A stretch of 64,000 bases of DNA, from positions 434,001 to 498,000 of the forward strand of contig NZ_JFZG01000004.1 of assembly GCF_000607165.1 (NCBI RefSeq), given 5' to 3'. The translations under genes were made by a program, and so were the position numbers. A model generated the notes under the pieces. It saw only the letters and a program-made list of their open reading frames with translations. It was not told where the DNA came from and made no database searches. The stretch comes from Ralstonia pickettii. Lineage in GTDB: Bacteria; Pseudomonadota; Gammaproteobacteria; Burkholderiales; Burkholderiaceae. The first letter of the stretch is position 1. Each line of letters opens with the position of its first letter. This document shows positions 18,047-28,901 of this stretch, in pieces.

Positions 18047-19594
18047 TCAAGCGCTGAGAACGGGTTCCGGAAGCAGGTTCTCATCCGTAGAACCTGCCGG
18101 GGCCATCGAACCCTGATCGCGAAAGCGCACATGCCAGGCCAGCGCCTCTTCCAGCAGATGCGGGGTATGCCCGCCGCGCCGCTGCGCGCGCACAACGTAG
18201 TCGCGCAGCAGCTCGCGGTAGCGAGGATCAGCACAGTTGCCGATGATCTGGACAGCACGCTCACGCGGCGCCAGCCCTCGCAGATCGGCCAACCCATGTT
18301 CGGTGACGATGATGTCGACGTCGTGCTCGGTGTGGTCCACATGCGAGACCATCGGAACGATGCTCGAAATATCGCCGTCCTTGGCCAACGACTTGGTCAC
18401 GAAAACCGACAGATGCGCGTTGCGCGCAAAGTCGCCCGAGCCTCCGATGCCGTTCATCATGTGCGTGCCGCCCACGTGCGTCGAATTGACGTTACCGTAG
18501 ATATCGCATTCCAGCGCGGTATTGATGGTGATCAGACCCAGCCGGCGGATCACTTCCGGGTGGTTGCTGATCTCCTGCGGCCGCAGAACCACGCGCGTCT
18601 TGTAGCGCTCAAGTTCCGTCAGGAACCGCTTGTAGACCGGGCGCGACAGCGTGATCGACGAAGCCGAGGCAAACGCCAGCTTGCCCGAGTCGAGCAGCTC
18701 GATGGAGCTGTCCTGCAAGACCTCCGAATACATCTTGAGGTCATGGAACGGCGAGTCGATGAAGCCATGCAGGACGGCGTTGGAGATGGTTCCGATACCC
18801 GCCTGCAGCGGCTGCAGCGTGGGCGAGAGACGGCCCGTGCGCACCTCGCGCGCCAGGAACGCATTCAGGTGCCCGGCGATGGCGTTGGTCTCGGCATCGG
18901 GCGGCAACACGTTGGACGGGCTGTCATCCTGCCCCGTGATGACGATGGCCGCGATCTTGCGCGGATCGATCGGGATATACGGCAGGCCGATGCGTTGCTC
19001 CGGTGCAATGAGCGGAATCGGCTGACGATGGGGCCGCTGCACCGGGAAGAAGATGTCGTGCAGTCCTTCCAGATTGGCGGGCATGTTCAGGTTGATCTCG
19101 ACGATCACCTGTTTCGCCAGCACCGCAAAACTTGCGGAATTGCCCACCGACGTGGTCGGCACGATGCCGCCGTTCTCGGTGATGGCCGTGGCTTCGACAA
19201 CCGCCACATCCAGCGGTGCAATCTGCCGTGAACGCAACTGCTCGACGGTTTCCGACAGGTGCTGGTCAATGAACATGACCTCGCCTGCGTTGATCTTGCG
19301 CCGTAGCGTGGCATCGGCCTGGAACGGCAGGCGGCGGGCAATCACATCGGCTTCGGCCAGCACCTTGTCGATGTCGTTGCCCAGCGAGGCACCGGTCATC
19401 AAGGTAATACGCAGCGGCTCGTGCGCAGCACGCCGGGCCAGGGCAAACGGCACGGCTTTGCAGTCGCCGGCACGGGTGAAACCGCTCATGCCGACCGTCA
19501 TGCCATCGCGGATCACGGCTGCGGCTTCGTCCGCAGACACCACTTTGTCCAACAGGGATTGCAACCGAATGCGGCCGCCGATATCAGAGGTCAT
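18047..19594 (-). CDS. Acetyl-CoA hydrolase/transferase family protein (succinyl-CoA:acetate CoA-transferase-like)
   Basis: A 515-residue class I CoA-transferase of the Cat1/AarC/ScpC type. The two halves are fused. QAGIGTISNAVLHGF is followed by LKMYSEVLQDSSIELLDSG; the glutamate of YSEV is the likely CoA-carrying residue. GGTHMMNGIGGSGDFARNA and TEHGLADLRGLAPRERA are family signatures. Such enzymes move CoA between succinyl-CoA and acetate or propionate. The start has AGGAGACGAA upstream. It is monocistronic and converges with the LysR gene. Acetate versus another acid as acceptor cannot be decided. Confidence 0.9.
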   Translation of the reverse strand: MTSDIGGRIRLQSLLDKVVSADEAAAVIRDGMTVGMSGFTRAGDCKAVPFALARRAAHEPLRITLMTGASLGNDIDKVLAEADVIARRLPFQADATLRRKINAGEVMFIDQHLSETVEQLRSRQIAPLDVAVVEATAITENGGIVPTTSVGNSASFAVLAKQVIVEINLNMPANLEGLHDIFFPVQRPHRQPIPLIAPEQRIGLPYIPIDPRKIAAIVITGQDDSPSNVLPPDAETNAIAGHLNAFLAREVRTGRLSPTLQPLQAGIGTISNAVLHGFIDSPFHDLKMYSEVLQDSSIELLDSGKLAFASASSITLSRPVYKRFLTELERYKTRVVLRPQEISNHPEVIRRLGLITINTALECDIYGNVNSTHVGGTHMMNGIGGSGDFARNAHLSVFVTKSLAKDGDISSIVPMVSHVDHTEHDVDIIVTEHGLADLRGLAPRERAVQIIGNCADPRYRELLRDYVVRAQRRGGHTPHLLEEALAWHVRFRDQGSMAPAGSTDENLLPEPVLSA

Positions 19595-19913
19595 TTCGTC
19601 TCCTGGGTACTTCGCCGGGCCTGCGTTTGGCGCTTCTTGGTGTGATGCGTGACGCCTCGTCCGCAGGTCTCGGCCTGTTCACTGTGATATGCAGCCCAGT
19701 GTAGCGACGGCAATGAATTCCGATGGCGATAAAAAATCATGGAATCCAGTCGGTTTTTTCATAAATGGCCGACTTTGGTGGCGCGTCTGCCGCTTGCGGT
19801 GAACACCAAAAGCAAAGGGCCGCACATGGGCGGCCCGTAGTTACAGCAAAGAATCGATGCTCACCATACGCGGCATCAAAGCTGTGCGTAGTCCTCGCTC
19901 GGCGGCACGTCGG
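19595..19913. other. Intergenic region upstream of the CoA-transferase gene
   Basis: A 319-base gap between two minus-strand genes. It contains an AT-rich patch at about 19728-19765 (A6 and T6 runs around a CATGG core) that may belong to the CoA-transferase promoter, and a GC hairpin at 19817-19836. I see no credible open frame. Confidence 0.45.
19805..19836 (-). terminator. Hairpin terminator downstream of the CMD-like gene
   Basis: GGGCCGC-ACATGG-GCGGCCC, followed on the minus strand by TTTGCTTTT. It lies 78 bases after the stop codon and closely resembles the element at 20724-20753. Confidence 0.6.
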
Positions 19914-20552
19914 TCAGGGCTCCGGGAAACGCGCGAGCTTGGCGGCATTTTTCGGCACCGGATACTGCGCCACGTTCATTTCCATGGCGAGCAGCGTGTA
20001 GTAACCGCAAATGCCGGTCATGTCTACGATGCCCTTGTTGCCGAACCGCTTTTCCGCCCGGGCATAGGTCCCGTCGGCCACGCGCTTGTTGCGGATCAGT
20101 TCGGTCGTGAAGTCATAGACGATCTCCTCGTCCTCACTCATGCCAGTGGGGCGGCGGCCATCGGCAATCGCATCGGCAATACTCGGTTTGATGCCGGCCT
20201 TCAGGGCGATCGGATGGTGCACGTACCACTCGTAATCCTGGCTCCACTCCCGCGCAGTGACGAGGATAACCATTTCGCTCAACGTGTTGCCAATGGCGGA
20301 GTGATATCGCAGATAGTCGCCCATTGCCCGGGTCTGGCTCATCACCTCCGGGCTATGCATCAGTGGCTCGAAAGGCCCGAATACAGGCACCTTGCGCGCA
20401 GCCTGAAAGTCTTGCGCTGCCTTGGCCTGTTCGGCGTCGTATTTGTCCGGCGGAATGGTTGGCAGGCGCTCTGCTGCGTGCGCAGACGTCATCAGCACCA
20501 GTGCGGCTGTCGACAGTAACCTCAGTACGTTTTTCAACGCGAGTCTCCTCAT
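19914..20552 (-). CDS. Exported carboxymuconolactone decarboxylase-family protein
   Basis: A 212-residue protein with a signal peptide (MRRLALKNVLRLL, hydrophobic core, cleavage likely after AHA) followed by an AhpD/CMD-type helical domain. The core TAREWSQDYEWYVHHPIALK has the Glu and His pattern of the family but lacks the CxxC of AhpD peroxidases, so a thiol peroxidase role is unlikely; a lactone or lyase-type role, or ligand binding, is possible. ATG 20552 is set by the signal peptide, with GAACAATCAAAACAT upstream and no strong ribosome site. It follows the ABC-F gene on the same strand but after a terminator, so it is probably expressed separately. Confidence 0.75.
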   Translation of the reverse strand: MRRLALKNVLRLLSTAALVLMTSAHAAERLPTIPPDKYDAEQAKAAQDFQAARKVPVFGPFEPLMHSPEVMSQTRAMGDYLRYHSAIGNTLSEMVILVTAREWSQDYEWYVHHPIALKAGIKPSIADAIADGRRPTGMSEDEEIVYDFTTELIRNKRVADGTYARAEKRFGNKGIVDMTGICGYYTLLAMEMNVAQYPVPKNAAKLARFPEP

Positions 20553-20723
20553 ATGTTTTGATTGTTCTTTGCTGGCGCTGAACGCAGCGGCAGGGATGCA
20601 GGTGTGGCGTTCGGCCAAGGCATTCTGGAATCGGGAGGAGGTACTGTCAACGCAGCCTTGGTGAGCGGCACGTGCAGGCCAGATCAGGATCGGACAACGC
20701 GCGTTCGCCTTGCAAAGCCCGCC

Positions 20724-20753
20724 GCAAAAAAAGAGGCCGCACATCGGCGGCCC
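20724..20753 (-). terminator. Rho-independent terminator of the ABC-F gene
   Basis: GGCCGC-ACATCG-GCGGCC with a run of seven T on the minus strand, 26 bases after the ABC-F stop codon. Stem and flanks are similar to 19805-19863. Confidence 0.8.
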
Positions 20754-20778
20754 CTTGGTTACGGCTGAAGATCGGCGC

Positions 20779-22401
20779 TCAGACTTCGACGCCCTGGCTC
20801 TGCAGGTATTCGTCGTAGGTGCCGAGGTAGTCGGTCAGCGTGCCGTTCGGGCGCACTTCGATCACGCGCGTAGCCAGCGCGCTAATCAATTCGCGGTCAT
20901 GCGACACGAAGATCAGCGTGCCTTCGTACTTGTCCAGCGCGATCTGCAGCGACTCAATGGATTCCATGTCCATGTGGTTGGTCGGCTCGTCCAGTGCCAG
21001 AACGTTGTGACGGCCCAGCATCAGCTTGCCCCAGATCATGCGGCCCTTCTCGCCACCGGAAAGCACCTTCACGCTCTTCTTGATGTCGTCGGCCGAGAAC
21101 AGCAAGCGGCCCATCGTGCCACGCAGCGATTGGTCGTCGTCGCCGGCCTGCGTCCACTGGCTCATCCAGTCCATCAGGTCGCGGTCTTCGGGGAATTCTT
21201 CGTAGGTGTCCTGCGGCATGTAGCCGACATTGGCGTTCTCGGCCCACTTGACGGCGCCGCCGTCGACCTCGATGCCGCGCTGTACGCCGGTCTTCACAGC
21301 GCCGTTCAGCAGGCAGCGCAGCAGCGTGGTCTTGCCCGCGCCGTTCTCACCGATGATGGCAATCCGCTCGCCCGCGCGCACGGCCATGGTCAGGCCATCG
21401 AAAATCTTGCGGTCGTACGTCTTGCGTGCGTTGTCGGTTTCCACCGCCAGGTTGTGCAGCTTCTTCTCCATCTCGAAACGGACGAAGGGGTTCTGGCGCG
21501 ACGACGGTTTGATGTCTTCCACCTTGATCTTGTCGATCATCTTCAGGCGCGACGTGGCCTGGCGGGCCTTGGACTTGTTGGCCGAGAAGCGGCGCACGAA
21601 GTCCTGCAGGTCGGAGATGCGTTCCTTGGCCCGCGCGTTGGCAGCCTGCAGGCGTTCACGCGCCTGCATGGAGGCTTCCATGTAGTCGTCGTAATTGCCC
21701 GGGTAGACCTTGAGCGTGCCGTAGTCCATGTCGGCCATGTGCGTGCAGACCGAGTTCAGGAAGTGGCGATCGTGGGAAATGATGATCATGGTGGAATTGC
21801 GCTCGTTGAGCACCGATTCCAGCCAGCGGATCGTGTTGATGTCGAGGTTGTTGGTCGGCTCGTCCAGCAGCAGCACGTCCGGGTTCGAGAACAGCGCCTG
21901 CGCCAGCAGCACGCGCAGCTTCCAGCCGGGCGCGACGTTGCTCATCGTGCCGTTGTGCTGGTCGGTCGGAATGCCCACGCCCATCAGCAGTTCACCCGCA
22001 CGCGATTCGGCGGTGTAGCCGTCGTATTCGGCGTACTTGGCCTCCAGGTCGGCGGCCTTCATGTAGTCGTCGTCGGTCGCTTCCGGGTTCGCGTAGATGG
22101 CATCGCGCTCCTGCGCGGCGGCCCACATTTCGGTGTGGCCCATCATCACCACGTCCAGCACGCGCATGTCTTCATAGGCGAACTGGTCCTGGCGCAGCTT
22201 GCCCAGGCGCACGCCCGGTTCCAGGATCACGTTGCCCGCGCTTGGCTCCAGATCGCCGCCCAGGATCTTCATGAAGGTCGACTTGCCGCAGCCGTTGGCG
22301 CCGATCAGGCCATAGCGATTGCCCTCGCCAAACTTGACCGAGATGTTCTCGAACAAGGGCTTGGGCCCGAACTGCATGGTGATGTTGGCGGTGGAAAGCA
22401 C
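20779..22401 (-). CDS. ybiT: ABC-F family ATPase, YbiT type
   Basis: A 540-residue soluble protein with two ABC ATPase domains and no membrane helix. Walker A sites are GANGCGKST near residue 36 and GENGAGKTT near 350; [11 protein letters not shown] and [11 protein letters not shown] are the Walker B/ABC-F signatures. The interdomain linker is charged and helical. ABC-F proteins bind the ribosome E site and modulate translation. The N terminus [19 protein letters not shown] lines up with E. coli YbiT from its first residue, so the start is GTG 22401 with AAGG nine bases before; the frame is open upstream. It lies 110 bases downstream of ldcA on the same strand. Confidence 0.9.
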   Translation of the reverse strand: MLSTANITMQFGPKPLFENISVKFGEGNRYGLIGANGCGKSTFMKILGGDLEPSAGNVILEPGVRLGKLRQDQFAYEDMRVLDVVMMGHTEMWAAAQERDAIYANPEATDDDYMKAADLEAKYAEYDGYTAESRAGELLMGVGIPTDQHNGTMSNVAPGWKLRVLLAQALFSNPDVLLLDEPTNNLDINTIRWLESVLNERNSTMIIISHDRHFLNSVCTHMADMDYGTLKVYPGNYDDYMEASMQARERLQAANARAKERISDLQDFVRRFSANKSKARQATSRLKMIDKIKVEDIKPSSRQNPFVRFEMEKKLHNLAVETDNARKTYDRKIFDGLTMAVRAGERIAIIGENGAGKTTLLRCLLNGAVKTGVQRGIEVDGGAVKWAENANVGYMPQDTYEEFPEDRDLMDWMSQWTQAGDDDQSLRGTMGRLLFSADDIKKSVKVLSGGEKGRMIWGKLMLGRHNVLALDEPTNHMDMESIESLQIALDKYEGTLIFVSHDRELISALATRVIEVRPNGTLTDYLGTYDEYLQSQGVEV

Positions 22402-22511
22402 GTGGAAACCTTGATTTGGAAAGCGATGATCTGGCGCGGCAAGCACTTGGCCGTTCGCCATTTGGGGAACCGAATATTTTACCACCCGGACGTGACCGGG
22501 ATGGCCGGGGG

Positions 22512-24477
<1,966 letters not shown>

Positions 24478-24555
24478 GGAGCAAGGTGGCGGCAGCAGGC
24501 GCCGCGAAACGGCTGGAACCGGCAGAAAACCGGGGACAAAGTGCTGCGGCCCGCC

Positions 24556-25194
24556 TTAGCGGATGCCCAGCATCTTATGGGTTTGCAGCGACAGGCGCCA
24601 GCGCGGCCGGCGCTGGCACAGCTCAACGGCGAGCGCCGTATTCTGCCGGGCAAGCGGGCCGTCCATGGCCTGCAGGAAGAAATGCTGGAAATCCAGCCGT
24701 TCGTATGCGTCGAGGTCCTGTCCGTCTTGCGGAATCACCACTTTCAGCTCGTCGCCGCGCGTGACGACGAGTTCAGAGCCCATCTTGGGGCTCACGCACA
24801 CCCAGTCGATGCCTTCCGGCACGGCGATGGTGCCGTTGGTCTCGATGGCGATTTCGAAGCCGCGTGCGTGCAGCGCGTCGATCAGAGGTTTGTCGAGTTG
24901 CAGCAGCGGCTCGCCGCCGGTGCAGATGACGAGCGGCTTGCCGCCCGCGGCGTTGGCTGGCCATTCGGCGGCAACGGTATCGGCAAGTGCATCGGCAGTG
25001 GTGTATTTGCCGCCTTGTGTGCCGTCCGTGCCGACGAAATCGGTGTCACAGAATTGGCAGACGGCAGTGGCGCGATCGGCTTCGCGCCCACTCCAGAGAT
25101 TGCAGCCGGCAAAGCGGCAGAAGACAGCTGCACGGCCGGTGTTGGCACCTTCGCCTTGCAGCGTGTAGAAAATTTCCTTAACGGCGTAAGTCAT
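24556..25194 (-). CDS. queE: 7-carboxy-7-deazaguanine synthase (radical SAM)
   Basis: A 212-residue radical SAM enzyme that contracts the ring of carboxytetrahydropterin in queuosine synthesis. The cluster motif is CX14CX2C (C in FAGCNLW, then VCQFC), the atypical spacing known for the Burkholderia-type QueE, not the usual CX3CX2C. FYTLQGEGANTGRAAVF is the N-terminal signature and CTGGEPLLQ binds SAM. ATG 25194 is chosen because the family sequence begins there. It is the first gene of the queE-queD-tadA-ldcA run. Confidence 0.94.
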   Translation of the reverse strand: MTYAVKEIFYTLQGEGANTGRAAVFCRFAGCNLWSGREADRATAVCQFCDTDFVGTDGTQGGKYTTADALADTVAAEWPANAAGGKPLVICTGGEPLLQLDKPLIDALHARGFEIAIETNGTIAVPEGIDWVCVSPKMGSELVVTRGDELKVVIPQDGQDLDAYERLDFQHFFLQAMDGPLARQNTALAVELCQRRPRWRLSLQTHKMLGIR

Positions 25195-25276
25195 GTCTGA
25201 ACGGTGGCATTCACAGGAGAACGCCGCAAAATCGACGCCATTCCCGCGCAAACCGTACCAGTGCCCACTAGTGATT

Positions 25277-25302
25277 AACCCGATATTGTTTCACAAATCG
25301 GG
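25277..25302 (-). terminator. Possible terminator after the MFS gene pair
   Basis: CCCGAT-N12-ATCGGG with further pairing of TTGT and ACAA inside; on the minus strand it is followed by TTAAT, a poor T tract. It lies 14 bases after the small protein stop. Confidence 0.4.
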
Positions 25303-25315
25303 CTGTTACGCCGCC

Positions 25316-25444
25316 CTACCCGCAGAAGGACGTCAGCGTCACAAAGGAAAAAGCGCCCTCTGGCGTGAGCCATGCCGCAAAAATGAAGGCGGCGCCGGCC
25401 GCCGCCAGTGCCCACGCCGTCCATCGTTTGAGCTGCGCGTTCAT
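25316..25444 (-). CDS. Candidate 42-residue single-pass membrane protein coupled to the MFS gene
   Basis: ATG 25444 overlaps the stop of the MFS transporter gene as ATGA, a typical translational coupling. The 42-residue product has a basic start (MNAQLKRW), one hydrophobic helix (WALAAAGAAFIFAAWL) and a short polar tail. Small helper subunits have been annotated beside some MFS transporters, so it may be an accessory subunit; that link is from memory and the similarity was not tested. The frame is also open far upstream on the minus strand as a shadow of the MFS gene, so chance is a real alternative. A hairpin follows it. Confidence 0.42.
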   Translation of the reverse strand: MNAQLKRWTAWALAAAGAAFIFAAWLTPEGAFSFVTLTSFCG

Positions 25445-26658
25445 GCCGGTTGCGCCACCGGCGTGCGCGCGAGTTGGCGATCGTCGATCGGCCAGTGCAG
25501 CAGCGCGGCCACCACGCCGAGCGCCATCGCGCCAAACCAAATCGCGTCGTAGGAATGCAGGTGGTCGTACACCACGCCGCCCAACCATACGCCCAGGAAC
25601 GCGCCGATCTGGTGGCCAAGGAACACGAAACCGAACAGCGTGCCGATATAGCGCACCCCGAACACCTGCGACAGCAGCCCGTTTGTCAGCGGCACCGTGC
25701 CCAACCATAGCAGGCCCATCACGATGGCAAACGCATACAGGGTTGCCGGCGACAGCGGCAGCAGGATGAACAGCGCAATCGCCGCCGTGCGAATCAGGTA
25801 CAGGAGCGAGAGCAGATACTTGCGCCGGAACAGCCCGCCCAGCGCGCCGCAATAATACGTGCCGACGATGTTGGCGGCGGCAATCAGCGCCAGTGCGACC
25901 ATGCCGTGTCGGCCGGTGAGCCCTTTGTCGAGCAGGTACGCCGGCATGTGCGCACCGATGAAGGCGAGCTGGAAGCCGCACGTCAGAAAACCGAGATTCA
26001 GCAGCCAGAAACCGCGGTGAGAAAAGGCCTCGCAAATGGCCGCGCCCATGCTCTGGTGCGCTTCCTGTGCGGCGGCAGTCGAGATTTTTTCGCGCAACGG
26101 CGTGGCCAGCGGCACGAACATCGCCATGACCACAGCCATGACCACCAGCGCCGTCACCCAGCCGACCGTGCTCAGCAAGCCCTGTGCGGTCGGCACCATC
26201 ACGAACTGGCCGACACCGCCCACCGCACCGGCCACGCCCAGCGCCCAACTGCGCCGCTCAGGGGGCGTCAATCGGCTGATTGCGCCATACACAACGCCGA
26301 ACGACGTGCCTGACAGCCCCAACCCGATCAGCCCGCCCGCCGACAGCGTGAAACCCAGCGGCGTGCCGGCATGTGCCATCAGCAGCAAACCGAGCGCATA
26401 CGCCACGATGCCCGCAACGACCACTTTGGCTGCCCCGTAGCGGTCAGCCAGCATGCCCGCAAATGGCTGGGCTGCACCCCAGATGAGGTTCTGCAACGCG
26501 ATCGCCAGGCCGAAGGTTTCGCGTGTCCAGCCGTGATCCATGGTGACCGGCACGAGGAAGAGGCCTTGCACGTGGCGAATGCCCAGCGCAAGGCCGATCA
26601 CCGCCCCGCCGGCCAGTACCGGCAACCAGGGCGATTGGGTGAGAGATTTCGATGTCAT
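25441..26658 (-). CDS. MFS transporter
   Basis: A 405-residue major facilitator with about twelve hydrophobic helices. LADRYGAAKVV is the conserved cytoplasmic loop 2-3 motif. LGIRHVQGLFLVPVTMDHGW in helix 1 resembles monocarboxylate/oxalate-formate-type MFS proteins. It is divergent from a LysR gene at 26808, which probably regulates it. ATG 26658 (MTSKSLTQSPWLPV) has GGAG eleven bases upstream; the frame extends 14 codons further. The substrate is unknown; an organic acid is a fair guess. Confidence 0.88.
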   Translation of the reverse strand: MTSKSLTQSPWLPVLAGGAVIGLALGIRHVQGLFLVPVTMDHGWTRETFGLAIALQNLIWGAAQPFAGMLADRYGAAKVVVAGIVAYALGLLLMAHAGTPLGFTLSAGGLIGLGLSGTSFGVVYGAISRLTPPERRSWALGVAGAVGGVGQFVMVPTAQGLLSTVGWVTALVVMAVVMAMFVPLATPLREKISTAAAQEAHQSMGAAICEAFSHRGFWLLNLGFLTCGFQLAFIGAHMPAYLLDKGLTGRHGMVALALIAAANIVGTYYCGALGGLFRRKYLLSLLYLIRTAAIALFILLPLSPATLYAFAIVMGLLWLGTVPLTNGLLSQVFGVRYIGTLFGFVFLGHQIGAFLGVWLGGVVYDHLHSYDAIWFGAMALGVVAALLHWPIDDRQLARTPVAQPA

Positions 26659-26736
26659 GAGCGTTTTTTCTCCGATGTGACTGACATTCCCGCTTTGCAA
26701 GCGTGCTCAATGTGCATTTGGCTGGAATGTCGCCTG

Positions 26737-26758
26737 ATGGCTTATTAAATTTCGCCAT
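26737..26758. promoter_or_regulatory. Inverted repeat between divergent LysR and MFS genes
   Basis: ATGGC-N12-GCCAT centred in the divergent promoter region, AT-rich in the middle (TTATTAAATTTC). It is a candidate binding site for the LysR protein encoded at 26808. Confidence 0.33.
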
Positions 26759-26807
26759 ATCCTGCTTCTCAACTGACCTTTGAGAACGCCTTGCATGAGG
26801 AAAACGC

Positions 26808-27752
26808 ATGTCGACTCCCCTGGTTAGGTTGGCCTCCCTGGACTTGCTGCGCGGTTTCGTGGCGGTGGGCCGGCGCATGAGCATCACGCTCGCGGCCGAT
26901 GACCTGTGCCTGACGCAATCCGCCGTGAGCCGGCAGGTGTCGGCGCTGGAAGAGGCGTTGGGCGTGAAGCTGCTGGTGCGCGGGCACCGTTCGATCGCGT
27001 TCACGCCCGAGGGTGAACGCCTGTTCCGCAGCGCCGACAGCGCCGTGCAGCAGTTGCAGGACGCCATTGGCGCCCTCCGCGTGGCGGCCGAACGCCGGCC
27101 GGTCACGATCACGGCCAGCATCGGCGTCACAGGCTTGTGGCTGCTGCCGCGCTTGGCGCGCTTCCAACAGCAGTACCCCGACATCGACGTGCGCGTGGCC
27201 ACCAACAACCGCCTCGTCGACCTGAAGAACGAAGGCATCGAGCTTGCCATCCGGTATTGCCCACCGGGCGATGCACCGCCCGGCGCAATCCGGCTGTTTG
27301 GGGAAACCGTTGCGCCGGTCGCGCATCCGTCGCTGGGGCTGCGCTCGCTGGATTCCGCCGAGGCGCTTGCCGGCCTGACGCTGCTCGATTTTGACGACCG
27401 AGACCTGCGCCGCCCGTGGCTCCAGTGGACCGACTGGCTGGCCGCCGCCGGCTGGAGTCACGCCAAACCGCGCACCGTGCTGCGCTTCAACCAGCACGAC
27501 CAGATCATCCATGCGACGGTGGCCGGTCGGGGCATCGCCCTCGGGCGCCTGGAACTGATCGCCCCGCTGTTGGCCGACGGCCGTCTGGTCACCATACCGA
27601 CTATCGCGCCTGGGGTGCGCAACACGCATGCGTACTGGCTGATCCAGTCCGAGCCGAACCCGCGCCGCGATGTGCGCGATGTGGCCGCCTGGATTTGCTC
27701 GGAGGCAGCCACCCAGGCTACACATGCGTCTGGCGCATCCGAACTTGCGTGA
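26808..27752 (+). CDS. LysR-family regulator (GcvA-like)
   Basis: A 314-residue LysR regulator. The helix-turn-helix is in RMSITLAADDLCLTQSAVSR, followed by QVSALEEALGVKLLVRGHRS. The effector domain has ITASIGVTGLWLLPRLARF, the GcvA-subgroup pattern. ATG 26808 has GAGGAAAACGC upstream. It is divergent from the MFS gene and is its likely regulator. Its C terminus (ICSEAATQATHASGASELA) runs past the usual end of the family and overlaps the isomerase remnant that follows, suggesting that the 3' end was changed when that gene was truncated. Confidence 0.88.
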   Translation: MSTPLVRLASLDLLRGFVAVGRRMSITLAADDLCLTQSAVSRQVSALEEALGVKLLVRGHRSIAFTPEGERLFRSADSAVQQLQDAIGALRVAAERRPVTITASIGVTGLWLLPRLARFQQQYPDIDVRVATNNRLVDLKNEGIELAIRYCPPGDAPPGAIRLFGETVAPVAHPSLGLRSLDSAEALAGLTLLDFDDRDLRRPWLQWTDWLAAAGWSHAKPRTVLRFNQHDQIIHATVAGRGIALGRLELIAPLLADGRLVTIPTIAPGVRNTHAYWLIQSEPNPRRDVRDVAAWICSEAATQATHASGASELA

Positions 27753-28041
27753 CACGCCGCGCAACTTCGCCCAGGACCGCGACATTTACACGCCCGAGGC
27801 CGCGGCCAAAGAACTGACGGCGCTCGGCTTGCCTGCCGACGCCATCCTGACGCAGGCGCAGTCCGACACCAGCAAGCCCCGCCTGCGCGAACAAACGCAC
27901 ATCGCGCAGATTCGTGGCATCTTTGGCGCTCCCACGTTCTTTGTTGGCGACGCGATGTTCTGGCGCAATGACCGCCTGGACGATGCGCTCGCCTGTGCCG
28001 CAGCATTGCAGTCCAGCCCCCATCCACTTCACACCGGATAG
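27724..28041 (+). pseudogene. Remnant of a 2-hydroxychromene-2-carboxylate isomerase (DsbA-like fold)
   Basis: Only about 100 residues of a protein family that is usually near 200. The preserved part, FAQDRDIYTPEAAAKEL through RGIFGAPTFFVGDAMFWRNDRL, matches the C-terminal half of HCCA isomerases, which bind glutathione and act in aromatic-ring degradation. The N-terminal thioredoxin-like half, with the active-site region, is absent, and the reading frame begins inside the preceding LysR gene. The next gene starts 3 bases after its stop, so the remnant is still in a transcribed unit. It could be a short expressed protein, but loss of the active site argues for decay. Confidence 0.68.
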
Positions 28042-28044
28042 ACC

Positions 28045-28872
28045 ATGGCAACCCAGATCGAAAAAGCTCACGCCTTCCGCGCGCTGCACGAGCGCAGCGG
28101 CACCTTCGTGATCCCCAACCCGTGGGACCGGGGCTCGGCCCGGCTGCTGGCGTCGCTCGGCTTCGAAGCATTGACCAGCACCAGCGCGGGCTTCGCGTTC
28201 TCGCGCGGGCAGCCGGACTATGGCGTCGGCCGCGACACCATCCTCGCGCATGTGGCCGACCTGGCTGCTGCCACGGATGTGCCCATGGCTGCCGATCTGG
28301 AAAACGGTTTTGCCGATGAGCCGGAAACGGTAGCAGAGACGATCCGCCTGGCAGGCGCCACCGGCATCGTCGGCGGCTCGATTGAGGACGCCACGGGCCG
28401 CGCAGATGCGCCGATCTATTCGCTAGAGGCATCGGTGGAACGCGTGCGCGCTGCGGTGGAGGCTGCGCGCTCGCTGCCGTTTCCGTTCACGCTCACTGCG
28501 CGCGCCGAAAACTTCCTGCACGGCCGCAACGACCTTGCCGACACGATCCGCCGCCTGCAAGCCTTCCAGGACGCCGGCGCCGACGTGCTCTACGCTCCGG
28601 GCCTGAAAACGCGCGACGAGATCGCCACGGTGCTGCGCGAGATCGATCGCCCACTCAATGTGCTGATGGGCTTTGCCGACGGCAACCTGAGCGTGGCCGA
28701 ACTGGCCGAACTGGGCGTCAAGCGCATCAGTGTGGGCGCCACGCTGGCACGGGTGGCCATGGGTGCGTTCCAGCGTGCGGCGGAAGAACTGCGCACCGCC
28801 GGCACGTTCAACTTTGCGCACGATGCCGCCAGCGGGGCCAAGCTCAACGGCCTCTTTGCGCAGTTCGCCTGA
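28045..28872 (+). CDS. Isocitrate lyase/PEP mutase superfamily enzyme
   Basis: A 275-residue alpha/beta-barrel protein of the PEP mutase/isocitrate lyase superfamily. IPNPWDRGSARLLASLGFEA opens the barrel, ADLENGFADEP holds the metal-binding acidic residues, and GGSIEDATGRADAPIY and TARAENFLHGRND follow. The superfamily cysteine of true lyases (KKCGH) is not present, so it is not isocitrate or methylisocitrate lyase; oxaloacetate decarboxylase-like or phosphonopyruvate hydrolase-like activity is possible. It sits 3 bases after the isomerase remnant and 29 bases before an MFS gene. Confidence 0.8.
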   Translation: MATQIEKAHAFRALHERSGTFVIPNPWDRGSARLLASLGFEALTSTSAGFAFSRGQPDYGVGRDTILAHVADLAAATDVPMAADLENGFADEPETVAETIRLAGATGIVGGSIEDATGRADAPIYSLEASVERVRAAVEAARSLPFPFTLTARAENFLHGRNDLADTIRRLQAFQDAGADVLYAPGLKTRDEIATVLREIDRPLNVLMGFADGNLSVAELAELGVKRISVGATLARVAMGAFQRAAEELRTAGTFNFAHDAASGAKLNGLFAQFA

Positions 28873-28901
28873 CGCTCGCCGCTAAACAAAAGCAATCAAC
28901 C

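Noticed and set aside
25445-26248. Extension of the 42-residue small protein frame into the MFS gene
   Set aside because: It is in another frame of the same strand as the MFS gene and has shadow composition; only the ATGA-coupled tail is kept as a candidate.
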